DNA from: an uncultured Lachnospiraceae bacterium
GTDB lineage: Bacteria; Bacillota; Clostridia; Lachnospirales; Lachnospiraceae
Direction: 5' to 3'
NCBI GenBank assembly: GCA_947591115.1
Contig: CANQCX010000028.1
Span: 1 to 14,592 of the forward strand
DNA: 14,592 nucleotides
The position numbers were made by a program, and so were the translations under genes. The notes under the pieces were generated by a model. That model had not been told where the DNA came from. It was given only the letters and a program-made list of their open reading frames with translations, and did not search any database. Of the stretch, positions 1-6,411 are shown piece by piece; position 1 is the first letter of the stretch, and every line of letters starts with the position of its first letter.

Positions 1-29
1 AAAAAATAATGCCGGTACTTTACCGACAT
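1..29 (-). terminator. Intrinsic terminator after the AgrC-like kinase gene
   Basis: Read on the minus strand, a 9-bp stem (one U-G wobble) with a 3-base loop (stem arms at 29-21 and 17-9) is followed by a run of T (positions 8-1, TATTTTTT). It begins 19 bases after the stop codon of the kinase gene, which fits a Rho-independent terminator ending the two-component operon. The plus strand also has a short T run after the same stem, so weak bidirectional activity is possible. Confidence 0.75.
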
Positions 30-47
30 CATTTTTAACATCTATTC

Positions 48-1346
48 TTATTTAAAATTTGGAATCAGTATTTTAGCAATAACCTCATTGCCTTGCTTAT
101 TGATCGAGAACTCGCCTTGATACTTTTCCACAATGTTTTTAACACTGCTAGTTCCAATTCCATGAAATATTTTGTTATGTTTTGTTGTTTCTAATTGCTT
201 TGAAAACTCCCTGCTGTATTTATTAATGATCTTTATTATAATAAAGTGTTTATCCTGCCTTATTGTTACATCAATATATGGCTCCTCCTCCGAAATACTT
301 GCTTCAATTGCATTATCAATAAGATTTCCCAAAATATTGGCCATATCTAATTCACTAACAACACAATTTTCAGGTACTTTTGCATTGACAACGAATGTAA
401 TTCCCTTCTCTTCCGCAAAACTCTGTTTTGTATTTACAATCGTGTCAACAATAGTACTTCCTGTTCGTATATAAAACATTTTCCTATCAATGAGTTCATT
501 CTCTTGTCTAAGATATTTTTTTATTTCTTCAATATTTCCATCATTGGCAAGCTGCGTCAAAGCTATTATGTTATTTTTATAATCATGTATGCTGCTTCGC
601 CATAACTTAAATGCCTGTTCTGTCTCATCAAGTGATTTTTGTAACATGCTGTTTTTCATTTCTATGAGTTCTGTTTTTTGCCTCTGCTCATAACCTTCTC
701 CTGTCTTAATGACAAAGTAAAACATTAATAATTCTATTATAATTGAAGCAATAAAAAAAATCATAAGAAATAGTTGCGTCTCTGGATTTCCGTTATCCAT
801 ATTAAGTTCCACCATAACAAAATGTGAAACCAAAAGGAAAATGGAATACATACACATAATTACTATATATCTTTTCAAAAATACGAGTGATTTTTTTAGA
901 AGCTTATTAAGAGTTACTATAATTAAAACTAGCAGTGATTTTGACAATAATATACATATCACTCTCTTAAGGCTCTGTGTGTTAAGCAAATATCCGGCAT
1001 CCGTATCTAAGACAAATGCTGCAAAATACACCGTCATAAAATCAACTGCTGATAATATTACTAAATCTGTTAATGTAAGCAAAACTAATAATCCTATTTT
1101 TCTTTTATATATAAGTATTTGTAGTAAAACAATTATTGTTATTGATAGTATCGAATTAACATATGAAAATAATTCAATTTTATTCAATATGATTGTTAGC
1201 AATGCTCCAATTCCCGATAAAATAATTACTGAGTATTTTTTGTCTCCCAGCTTTTCTTTTTCCAAAAATGTGCCACAAAATATGCAGCACATAGAAATCT
1301 CGATAAAACTTGCAACATACTCCATAATCCAATAAAAAACTGTCAT
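48..1346 (-). CDS. AgrC-like sensor histidine kinase (GHKL ATPase family)
   Basis: This is a 432-residue membrane sensor kinase of the HPK10/AgrC type, expected to autophosphorylate on His in response to an extracellular signal and pass the phosphate to the adjacent LytTR regulator. Residues 1 to about 215 hold six or seven hydrophobic membrane segments. A helical linker follows (about 216-250), then the phosphoacceptor box around H254 (IHDYKNN). The GHKL ATPase has an N-box near 338-349 (NILGNLIDNAIEAS) and a Gly-rich loop at 395-401 (HGIGTSS). The usual DxGxG box is absent, as is common in AgrC relatives. The ATG overlaps the regulator's stop codon (ATGA), so the two are translationally coupled. 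In Agr systems the ligand is a cyclic peptide, but no agrB or agrD is visible here, so the signal is unknown. The membrane part is strikingly AT-rich: sampled 60-base lines are 15-23% GC. Confidence 0.88.
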   Translation of the reverse strand: MTVFYWIMEYVASFIEISMCCIFCGTFLEKEKLGDKKYSVIILSGIGALLTIILNKIELFSYVNSILSITIIVLLQILIYKRKIGLLVLLTLTDLVILSAVDFMTVYFAAFVLDTDAGYLLNTQSLKRVICILLSKSLLVLIIVTLNKLLKKSLVFLKRYIVIMCMYSIFLLVSHFVMVELNMDNGNPETQLFLMIFFIASIIIELLMFYFVIKTGEGYEQRQKTELIEMKNSMLQKSLDETEQAFKLWRSSIHDYKNNIIALTQLANDGNIEEIKKYLRQENELIDRKMFYIRTGSTIVDTIVNTKQSFAEEKGITFVVNAKVPENCVVSELDMANILGNLIDNAIEASISEEEPYIDVTIRQDKHFIIIKIINKYSREFSKQLETTKHNKIFHGIGTSSVKNIVEKYQGEFSINKQGNEVIAKILIPNFK

Positions 1347-2068
1347 ACCCTACTTCCCCAATAATTCATTAGTGCTGTTTTTACATTTTTTATTCTGGTT
1401 CTGCTGACAATAAGTTGTTCGCCATTGTCTAATGTAATATCATAACTGGAAAATTTATCAATATATTTGGCATTTGCAACACAGCCACTATGTATTCTTA
1501 TAAAATCTTCATTATCTAATTCTTCACATAATTCTTTGATTGTTTTCCGAACTGCAAGCACCTCTCCATTACTTAAATGAATTCCAACTTTCCTTGCTTC
1601 AGTTTCAAAATACATAATATCAGAATGCTTTATTTTCACTTCCTTATCTTCTGTTTTTACCACAATATGGTTATCCTCCATTTCTGCAAGTCGGGAACAT
1701 GCCGCTTTCAGAGCCAGCGGAAGTTCCTTTGTTACCCTGTTCTTTCTTATATAACGGAACGGATTATATTCTATGGAATCAAAAACATACTGTTCATGTG
1801 CAGAAATGAAAATAAGAATGATATCTGATCCTTTCTCTCGAAGTTTTTTAGCGACCTCAAGTCCTGAAATATCCGGCATATCTATATCTAAAAATAAAAT
1901 ATCAAAGTTCTCTTTATTGTTGTAAATCAAATCAAAAACCTTATTTCCATCCATATACAGGTATGTTTCTATTGTAATATTTAATTGTTCTGACGCTCTA
2001 TACAGTTCTTTCTGAATCATCTCTAATGAGTTTTGTTCATCATCACATATAGCTATATTTATCCGCAT
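1343..2068 (-). CDS. LytTR-family response regulator (AgrA-like)
   Basis: This 241-residue transcription regulator has an N-terminal receiver domain (about 1-125) and a C-terminal LytTR DNA-binding domain (about 135-236). The receiver shows the acidic pair D9-D10 (ICDDE) and the probable phosphoacceptor D61 in FLDIDMPD. The LytTR part carries the family pattern IMYFETEARKV, then FIRIHSGCVANAKYI and the terminal SRTRIKNVK. The ATG is preceded by AGGAGA at a good spacing. The gene comes first in a two-gene operon with the kinase, overlapping it by 4 bases, so the kinase is its likely partner. No convincing LytTR direct repeats or strong promoter were found in the 150 bases upstream. Target genes are not evident inside the window. 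Confidence 0.9.
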   Translation of the reverse strand: MRINIAICDDEQNSLEMIQKELYRASEQLNITIETYLYMDGNKVFDLIYNNKENFDILFLDIDMPDISGLEVAKKLREKGSDIILIFISAHEQYVFDSIEYNPFRYIRKNRVTKELPLALKAACSRLAEMEDNHIVVKTEDKEVKIKHSDIMYFETEARKVGIHLSNGEVLAVRKTIKELCEELDNEDFIRIHSGCVANAKYIDKFSSYDITLDNGEQLIVSRTRIKNVKTALMNYWGSRV

Positions 2069-2219
2069 TTATTTTCTCCTTCATCTTCATTTTTGCAAAA
2101 ATAGGGGCAATGATGAAGTCGGTAAGTGAATGCACGAGTTATTATCAATACCTATATCCTTTTTATTGCAAAAGAAAAGTACCACCCCAAACAATTTAAT
2201 GCTCGAAACGGTACCCACG

Positions 2220-2292
2220 TGCGCCACCAGGGGTTCGAACCCTGGACACCCTGATTAAGAGTCAGGTGCTCTGCCAGCTGAGCTAGTGGCGC
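2220..2292 (-). tRNA. tRNA-Lys (anticodon CUU)
   Basis: The minus strand folds as a complete 73-base tRNA. The acceptor stem GCGCCAC/GTGGCGC is followed by an A discriminator. The D-arm is GCTCAGCTGGCAGAGC, the anticodon arm is CCTGA-CTCTTAA-TCAGG with CTT at positions 34-36, and the T-arm contains GGTTCGAACCC. CCA is not encoded. The anticodon reads AAG (Lys). A separate promoter lies just upstream, so it appears to be transcribed on its own. Its 3' end faces the AT-rich AgrCA-like pair. Confidence 0.97.
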
Positions 2293-2323
2293 ATAACTTT
2301 TATTACTTGTAAACGCAAAAATT

Positions 2324-2352
2324 ATTATATAGTATCTGAAACAAAAAAGCAA
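2324..2352 (-). promoter_or_regulatory. Candidate promoter of tRNA-Lys
   Basis: On the minus strand there is a perfect TATAAT (-10, at 2329-2324). Seventeen bases upstream lies TTGCTT (-35, at 2352-2347). The expected transcription start is about 25 bases before the tRNA 5' end, leaving a short leader for RNase P. The -35 matches the consensus only in TTG, but the spacing and position are ideal. Confidence 0.6.
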
Positions 2353-2369
2353 GTCTTTTTTTCAGAATT

Positions 2370-2465
2370 TTTTTCAGAGGTAAACGTTCCATCGGCGTTA
2401 GCAGTCTTTGGAATGCGAAGTGCGAGATTACGATGACGCGGTTGAACTGTTTATCCTCTGAAAAA
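2370..2465. repeat. Long imperfect inverted repeat between the repeat-motif gene and tRNA-Lys
   Basis: The arms pair as four consecutive helices. Positions 2370-2380 pair with 2455-2465 (11 bp, TTTTTCAGAGG). 2381-2385 pair with 2449-2453 (TAAAC). 2386-2389 pair with 2444-2447 (GTTC). 2390-2394 pair with 2431-2435 (CATCG). Single-base bulges sit at 2448 and 2454, and there is an 8-base bulge at 2436-2443. The central 36 bases are largely unpaired, with only weak internal pairing. It lies 12 bases after the stop of the upstream minus-strand gene, so it may be a 3'-UTR structure, a remnant of a small palindromic mobile repeat, or an unusual terminator, although no good T tract follows directly. 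No coding potential is credible here. Confidence 0.6.
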
Positions 2466-2477
2466 TTTCCATATGCT

Positions 2478-3809
2478 TTATGCCATGTTCGCAAACAGTG
2501 CGGCAATATCATCCGGACTTAAATTGCGGTTCGGATCTGACAGATCCGGCATCGGCGGCTTTTCCTCTTTGACCGGTTCCGGTTCCGGCTCCGGAGCAAC
2601 ATCCCCCGCCATATTTGCAAACAACGCTGCAATGTCATCCGGACTCATTTTCTTATTTGGATCTGACAAATCCGGCATCGGCGGTTTCTCTTCTTTGACC
2701 GGTTCCGGCGTTGGCGCTGGCGCTGGTTCTGGCTCCGCCGCTTTTTCTTCTGCGGCATGATTGTCGTCTGCCATATTTGCAAATAATGCGGCGATGTCAT
2801 CCGGACTCATTTTCTTATTTGGATCTGACAGATCCGGCATTGGCGGTTTCTCCTCTTTGACCGGTTCCGGCGTTGGCGCTGGCGCTGGTTCCGGCATCGG
2901 TGCCGGTTCTGCTGCTGGCGTTGGTACCGGTTCCGGCTCCGCTGCTGCCTGTACCGGTGTCGGCTCCGGCATCGGTGCCGGTTCTGCTGCTGGTACTGGT
3001 GTTGGCTCTGCTGCTGCCTGTATCGGTGCCGGTTCTGCCGCTGCTACTGGTGCCGGTGCCGTCATTGGCTCTGCTGCTGCTGGTACCGGCGTCGGTGTTG
3101 GTGTCGGTTCTACCGCCTGTACTGGTGCTGGTGCCGGCGTCGGTATCGATACCGCTTCCGGAACGGCTGCAACCGGAATTGTTTTTTGCGTCTGGACAAT
3201 GATATTATTCAAACGCAGTTCCATATCCTTTAAAGCCATAACCAATTCCTGATGCTTTGCAAATAGCTGCTGCAGACTGCTTTCCTGCTCGTCCTGATAT
3301 GTATTGATAAGCTCTGCGTTATTGCCATGCAAAAGTTTTTCGAATTCGCCGATCCTTTCCATAAGAAGATCATTGGAATTCATAATTACTTCTGCATTTT
3401 CGCGGCTGCGGTTAATGACTACTTTGGCAACGCCCTTCTGTGAACCGATAATTTCTTCCGCCGGAATCTTTCCGTTCTTTTCAATTCGATCCAGCTTTTC
3501 TGAAATTTCTTCGTAATTTTTCTTATGGGAAAGGTACGATGCCTTCTCGGATTTAAAAATCTGATCGTACTGCTCTTTCCGGTACTGCTCCTTTGCCGCC
3601 GCCTGATCCATAATTCCGTTTATCACAAAATAAAGAAACAGCAAAAGAAGAATCGTAAAAATCCCGATGACGATATACTGCTTTGGCTGGTTTATCATTG
3701 CATACAGGTCAATGATAAAAACCGCTGCAGACAATAGTGCAAAAAATGTGGTTTTCAGTTTTTTCTTGTTTTTTTGATTTTCCTGAATCGGTGTAATTTC
3801 TTTATCCAT
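2478..3809 (-). CDS. Two-TM coiled-coil protein with Pro-rich linker and three C-terminal SPDDIAALFANM motifs
   Basis: I do not recognise a named family. The 443-residue protein starts at the ATG at 3809, which has AGAGGAAG upstream; a longer reading frame would begin inside tRNA-Arg and is rejected. A basic N-terminus precedes two membrane helices (about 20-40 and 45-63), so the long C-terminal part should be cytoplasmic. Residues about 68-205 are charged and helical, probably coiled coil. Residues about 207-325 are a low-complexity Pro/Ala/Glu linker. The rest holds three near-identical units of about 30 residues (KPPMPDLSDPN, then [KR][KN][ML]SPDDIAALFANMA), the last at the extreme C-terminus. 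The core LSPDDIAALF resembles the FliM N-terminal docking peptide (LSQxEIDALL). This suggests a tethered multivalent binding tail, which is inference. It may be co-transcribed with tRNA-Arg and the par cluster. The Pro/Ala region is clearly GC-richer than its surroundings. Confidence 0.8.
   Translation of the reverse strand: MDKEITPIQENQKNKKKLKTTFFALLSAAVFIIDLYAMINQPKQYIVIGIFTILLLLFLYFVINGIMDQAAAKEQYRKEQYDQIFKSEKASYLSHKKNYEEISEKLDRIEKNGKIPAEEIIGSQKGVAKVVINRSRENAEVIMNSNDLLMERIGEFEKLLHGNNAELINTYQDEQESSLQQLFAKHQELVMALKDMELRLNNIIVQTQKTIPVAAVPEAVSIPTPAPAPVQAVEPTPTPTPVPAAAEPMTAPAPVAAAEPAPIQAAAEPTPVPAAEPAPMPEPTPVQAAAEPEPVPTPAAEPAPMPEPAPAPTPEPVKEEKPPMPDLSDPNKKMSPDDIAALFANMADDNHAAEEKAAEPEPAPAPTPEPVKEEKPPMPDLSDPNKKMSPDDIAALFANMAGDVAPEPEPEPVKEEKPPMPDLSDPNRNLSPDDIAALFANMA
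2481..2570 (-). repeat. C-terminal motif repeat, copy 3
   Basis: This encodes the last 30 residues of the repeat protein, KEEKPPMPDLSDPN followed by RNLSPDDIAALFANMA. It is the most diverged copy (RN-L in place of KK-M) and ends at the stop codon, so the motif forms the free C-terminus. Confidence 0.85.
2607..2696 (-). repeat. C-terminal motif repeat, copy 2
   Basis: This 30-residue unit carries KEEKPPMPDLSDPN and KKMSPDDIAALFANMA and is identical in protein to copy 1. It sits 126 bases from copy 3 and 162 bases from copy 1. The Pro-rich DNA beside copies 1 and 2 also matches closely, pointing to a tandem duplication of about 162 bp. Confidence 0.85.
2769..2858 (-). repeat. C-terminal motif repeat, copy 1
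   Basis: This is the first of the three 30-residue units, following the Pro/Ala/Glu-rich linker. It has the same protein sequence as copy 2 with a few silent base differences, which suggests selection on the peptide after duplication. Confidence 0.85.
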
Positions 3810-3843
3810 ACGCTTCCTCTTTTCTTGAATAAAAAATGAGCAA

Positions 3844-3917
3844 TGCACCTAACTGGATTCGAACCAGCGGCCTACCGCTTAGGAGGCGGTCGCTCTATCC
3901 TGCTGAGCTATAGGTGC
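3844..3917 (-). tRNA. tRNA-Arg (anticodon CCU)
   Basis: The minus strand gives a 74-base tRNA. The acceptor stem is GCACCTA/TAGGTGC with an A discriminator. The D-arm is GCTCAGCAGGATAGAGC, the anticodon arm is ACCGC-CTCCTAA-GCGGT with CCT at 34-36, and the T-arm is CTGGTTCGAATCCAG. CCA is not encoded. It reads AGG (Arg). It lies 26 bases after the DUF3881 stop codon and 34 bases before the next gene. No promoter of its own is visible in that gap, so it is probably cut out of a longer transcript. Confidence 0.97.
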
Positions 3918-3920
3918 CGA

Positions 3921-3937
3921 TTGCGCAGACTGCGCAA
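3921..3937. repeat. Short hairpin immediately upstream of tRNA-Arg
   Basis: A perfect 7-bp inverted repeat (TTGCGCA, loop GAC, TGCGCAA) ends 3 bases before the tRNA 5' end on the minus strand. No T run follows, so it is unlikely to be an intrinsic terminator. In RNA it would stack a hairpin next to the RNase P cleavage site. Confidence 0.55.
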
Positions 3938-3943
3938 ATATAC

Positions 3944-4813
3944 TTAAAGACAAACTCTGCCCTGCATCCAGATATTTCCTTTAAAACGTCTGCCGATATC
4001 CGGTTTGCCTAATAAGTCCTTTTCGTTGATACAGACTTCAAACACAATGTCGTTACACTCTACTTTTATACAATAAAGCGTTTCTTTTGTAAAGTAATTT
4101 TCCATCCGGCGGTAATCGATAATATCCCCGAGAATGCTGTACTGGTCGCTTTCAATTCCATACGGCATGAAGTAGTTTGTGACAATGCTCAAAATATCTT
4201 CATACATCACACGCTTTGATAAAATGGAATAGGTGTCCATGTCTTCAAGCGTCAGGCTTTCAATGGCGTCCTCATCTCCGTCCCTTGCCTTTGCAAGAAG
4301 CTGGTTTCGTTCTTTGTATTTGTAATAACTTTCTTCCCGCGTTTCTTTTTTCTTTTGTACGGAAAATAAAATCTTTCCTTCGACCGACAACGCAGCCAAT
4401 TTAGCGCCGCGCAAAAGGACGTCGCGATGCAGCCTTTTTTCCGCCAGATACTCTGCGGTATTCTGTATATAAAAGATTAACGTTACGCCAAGACTCAATT
4501 CGTCGCTGATACCCGCATAAGCCTCTCGGTCAGAATGTTTTTGAATTTCAATTTGCTCCTGCGTGGAAAGTATGTGTGCAGAAAGATACGGATAATAGTA
4601 TTCTATTTGAAATTCTCCGTTTTCCTCGTATATGCCGCACACCATGATTCCAATGCCGGATGCGTATTCGCGGGAAAGCTCTACAAATTCATTTTCTTCT
4701 GAATCTTTGGTTACTTTCATTCTTTCCGGTCTTTCAATGATATCCTGAAGAATTCTTTTGAAATCTTTTCTTCCGATGTCTGAAAAACCAATGGCTCTCA
4801 AGAATTGATGCAA
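3944..4813 (-). CDS. DUF3881 family protein
   Basis: A 289-residue soluble protein that I place in DUF3881, a family of unknown function found mainly in Lachnospiraceae; the N-terminus (HQFLRAIGFSDI) and overall length match my recollection of it. No catalytic motif, signal peptide or membrane segment is visible. The middle (about 165-185) is Lys/Glu/Arg-rich and probably helical. The start is TTG at 4813, chosen because AAAGGAGG sits 8 bases upstream; no in-frame ATG lies near that ribosome site. The gene follows the HD-GYP gene by 45 bases and belongs to the minus-strand parAB run, so it is probably co-expressed with chromosome partition genes. The family assignment is from memory and has not been tested by a profile search. 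Confidence 0.75.
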   Translation of the reverse strand: MHQFLRAIGFSDIGRKDFKRILQDIIERPERMKVTKDSEENEFVELSREYASGIGIMVCGIYEENGEFQIEYYYPYLSAHILSTQEQIEIQKHSDREAYAGISDELSLGVTLIFYIQNTAEYLAEKRLHRDVLLRGAKLAALSVEGKILFSVQKKKETREESYYKYKERNQLLAKARDGDEDAIESLTLEDMDTYSILSKRVMYEDILSIVTNYFMPYGIESDQYSILGDIIDYRRMENYFTKETLYCIKVECNDIVFEVCINEKDLLGKPDIGRRFKGNIWMQGRVCL

Positions 4814-4858
4814 TTTCCCGCCTCCTTTATGAACTATATTTTACATGAAAAAATCAGA

Positions 4859-5878
4859 TTATACAACCGAAAGAATCGAAATATGTTTTTCTGTCATTAA
4901 ATTCTTTTCTTCCTTCGAAGCTGTCATCAAAACAACCGGTCTTTCCGGATCATCGGTCTGCGAAACCACAACCCCTTCTTCGTCCCCATCAATCCGGACA
5001 ACAGTTCCCGCCGGATATGCCGCCGTCATGGAAAGCAAAAGCTCTGTCATCTTTTTTTCATAGCAGATTCCCGCTTTTTCCTTCAAACGGCTTCTTGCAC
5101 TCCAAACATGTGTTCTGATTTCTTCCATTCCGGAAATCATCCGGTCATAGGCGTCGCACACCTGTATCAGTCTGCATTCCGTTTCTCTGTTTTTTTGTTT
5201 CATTGGAAATCCGCTTCCGTCTAATTTTTCATGATGAAACAAAACCATATTTTTGGATGCCAAAGGAATCCACGTTTCTTTTTCCAGCGCAGAGTAACCA
5301 AGTATGGTGTGCTTTTTATATTCAAATACGCTGGCCGGATCCATCTTGTGAAGATCAATGTTTTCATAGGGAACCGTAATATACCGAATCCCGATATCAT
5401 GTAAAAGACATCCTATCGCTATTTCACGCAGCTTGTCTTCTTCCAACTGCAGTCTGCTTCCGATCATAAGGGAAAGCAGGGTTACCATGATCGTATGCTC
5501 ATATAAATCGGAAGTTCTTTCCTTTAGATCCATTACCCCTTCCTGCGGTTTTGCGCAAACCTCCGTTACAAGCTCATGCGCAAGAACTTCAATTTCGCGA
5601 AGGGATTTTCCCTGATTGTAAATATGCTTTTCCATCAGGTTTTTTATTTTTGTGATAAAATAATTCATCCGCTGAGGATCCATAATAAAATTTGGTCTTT
5701 CCCACTTTTCATAAGGATCCTCTATCATGATCGTATCAATCTCCAATGACTGGATCAAAGCCGCATATTCTTTTTTGAGTATGGTTCCCTTTGGCAGCAG
5801 AATGGTTTTTTCATTTGTAAAAATCGGTTCTGCCAGAATATCTCCATCTCGAATGAAGCTTACGGATTTTACTTTCAT
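4859..5878 (-). CDS. HD-GYP domain protein (putative cyclic-dinucleotide phosphodiesterase)
   Basis: This 339-residue cytoplasmic protein has an N-terminal segment of the kind often found before HD-GYP domains (about 5-55, with ILAEPIF and LLPKGTIL) and an HD-GYP domain (about 120-260). Metal-binding residues are visible: H128, H160-D161 in LLHDIG, H190, H215-H216 in HHEKLDGSGFP, and D242 in CDAYD. HD-GYP enzymes hydrolyse c-di-GMP or related dinucleotides, so this is the likely activity. Two signature changes stand out. The Lys after HDIG is Ile (HDIGI), and GYP is GFP. The aromatic swap is mild, but loss of the Lys could alter activity or specificity. The C-terminal 60 residues include PAGTVVRIDGDEEGVVV, a beta-rich tail typical of some family members. 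The ATG has GAGGAAA upstream. It starts 10 bases after the DUF4446 stop. No receiver or GGDEF domain is attached. Confidence 0.88.
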   Translation of the reverse strand: MKVKSVSFIRDGDILAEPIFTNEKTILLPKGTILKKEYAALIQSLEIDTIMIEDPYEKWERPNFIMDPQRMNYFITKIKNLMEKHIYNQGKSLREIEVLAHELVTEVCAKPQEGVMDLKERTSDLYEHTIMVTLLSLMIGSRLQLEEDKLREIAIGCLLHDIGIRYITVPYENIDLHKMDPASVFEYKKHTILGYSALEKETWIPLASKNMVLFHHEKLDGSGFPMKQKNRETECRLIQVCDAYDRMISGMEEIRTHVWSARSRLKEKAGICYEKKMTELLLSMTAAYPAGTVVRIDGDEEGVVVSQTDDPERPVVLMTASKEEKNLMTEKHISILSVV

Positions 5879-5888
5879 TATGATTTCC

Positions 5889-6380
5889 TCATTGCTTCTT
5901 TGCCATATCCAGTGCTTCTTTTTCTTCGTCAGCCAAAGAGATAATTGAATTTCCTCCGATTATTTCTTTGATATAAGTATAGCATCCTTCTCTGCTGTGA
6001 ACGGCATTCAGAACAAATCCGTCCTCTGATTCATTGAGCAGGGCAAGCGAAAAACTCAGTTTACCGCCCATCTCATTAAATGCATCGTATTTTACCAGAC
6101 CTACTTTTTGGAAAGTAAATTTCATATTTTCAAACAGTTTTTTGATATTTACTTCATTTGTCGAGTTTGCTGCAATCAGAGAATCGATCTGCTCCAGCTT
6201 TTTCAGGAGAACTTCTTCCAGTGATTTTGCATCTTTCCCATTCATAAATGCTTTGTATTTCTTTTTCAGGGAATGTATCTGTACCAGATTCACAATCCAT
6301 AAAAGTAACAGAAGAAGTGTCATTCCTGCAAGTCCTAATATGATATAGTCGGAATCAAATCCCAATAATTCTGAAATCAT
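5889..6380 (-). CDS. DUF4446 family membrane-anchored protein
   Basis: This 163-residue protein has one N-terminal membrane helix (about 12-34, ILGLAGMTLLLLLLWIVNLV), a charged helical segment with coiled-coil character (about 36-90), and a compact C-terminal domain containing FQKVGLVKYDAFNEMGGKLSF and LNAVHSREGCYTYIKEI. These motifs identify DUF4446, a family of unknown function that in Firmicutes is frequently next to parB (the neighbourhood is recalled knowledge). The topology predicts a short outside N-terminus and a cytoplasmic C-terminal domain. The ATG has AAGGGAG 8 bases upstream. It begins 31 bases after parB and ends 10 bases before the HD-GYP gene, so it is almost certainly in the same operon. 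A role in ParB or membrane-linked chromosome organisation is possible but not shown by the sequence. Confidence 0.88.
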   Translation of the reverse strand: MISELLGFDSDYIILGLAGMTLLLLLLWIVNLVQIHSLKKKYKAFMNGKDAKSLEEVLLKKLEQIDSLIAANSTNEVNIKKLFENMKFTFQKVGLVKYDAFNEMGGKLSFSLALLNESEDGFVLNAVHSREGCYTYIKEIIGGNSIISLADEEKEALDMAKKQ

Positions 6381-6411
6381 TTTTTATTCTCCCTTATATC
6401 CTTATTCTCTC

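Noticed and set aside
2069..2219. A possible agrD-like peptide gene or LytTR operator upstream of the AgrA-like regulator.
   Set aside because: I found no small frame with a ribosome site and Cys-containing peptide pattern, and no pair of LytTR direct repeats at a regular spacing.
2152..2352. A 66-residue minus-strand open frame containing APLAQLAEHLTLNQGVQG.
   Set aside because: This is the translation of the tRNA-Lys gene itself, a well-known source of false small proteins.
2303..2512. A 69-residue minus-strand open frame over the palindrome and tRNA-Lys promoter.
   Set aside because: It overlaps the end of the motif-protein gene out of frame, has no ribosome site, and runs through an inverted repeat.
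2862..3130. The repetitive Pro/Ala-coding DNA as a CRISPR or tandem satellite.
   Set aside because: The repeats are irregular, in frame, and explained by low-complexity coding sequence. There are no constant repeats with unique spacers.
2473..3252. Long plus-strand open frames rich in Gly/Ser/Ala and Val/Leu/Pro opposite the motif-protein gene.
   Set aside because: They are antisense shadows of the Pro/Ala/Glu-rich repeats. The minus frame has the ribosome site, membrane helices and conserved motif units.
3810..3848. A 13-residue N-terminal extension of the motif protein starting at 3848.
   Set aside because: It starts inside the tRNA-Arg 3' end and lacks a ribosome site, while the ATG at 3809 has AGAGGAAG upstream.
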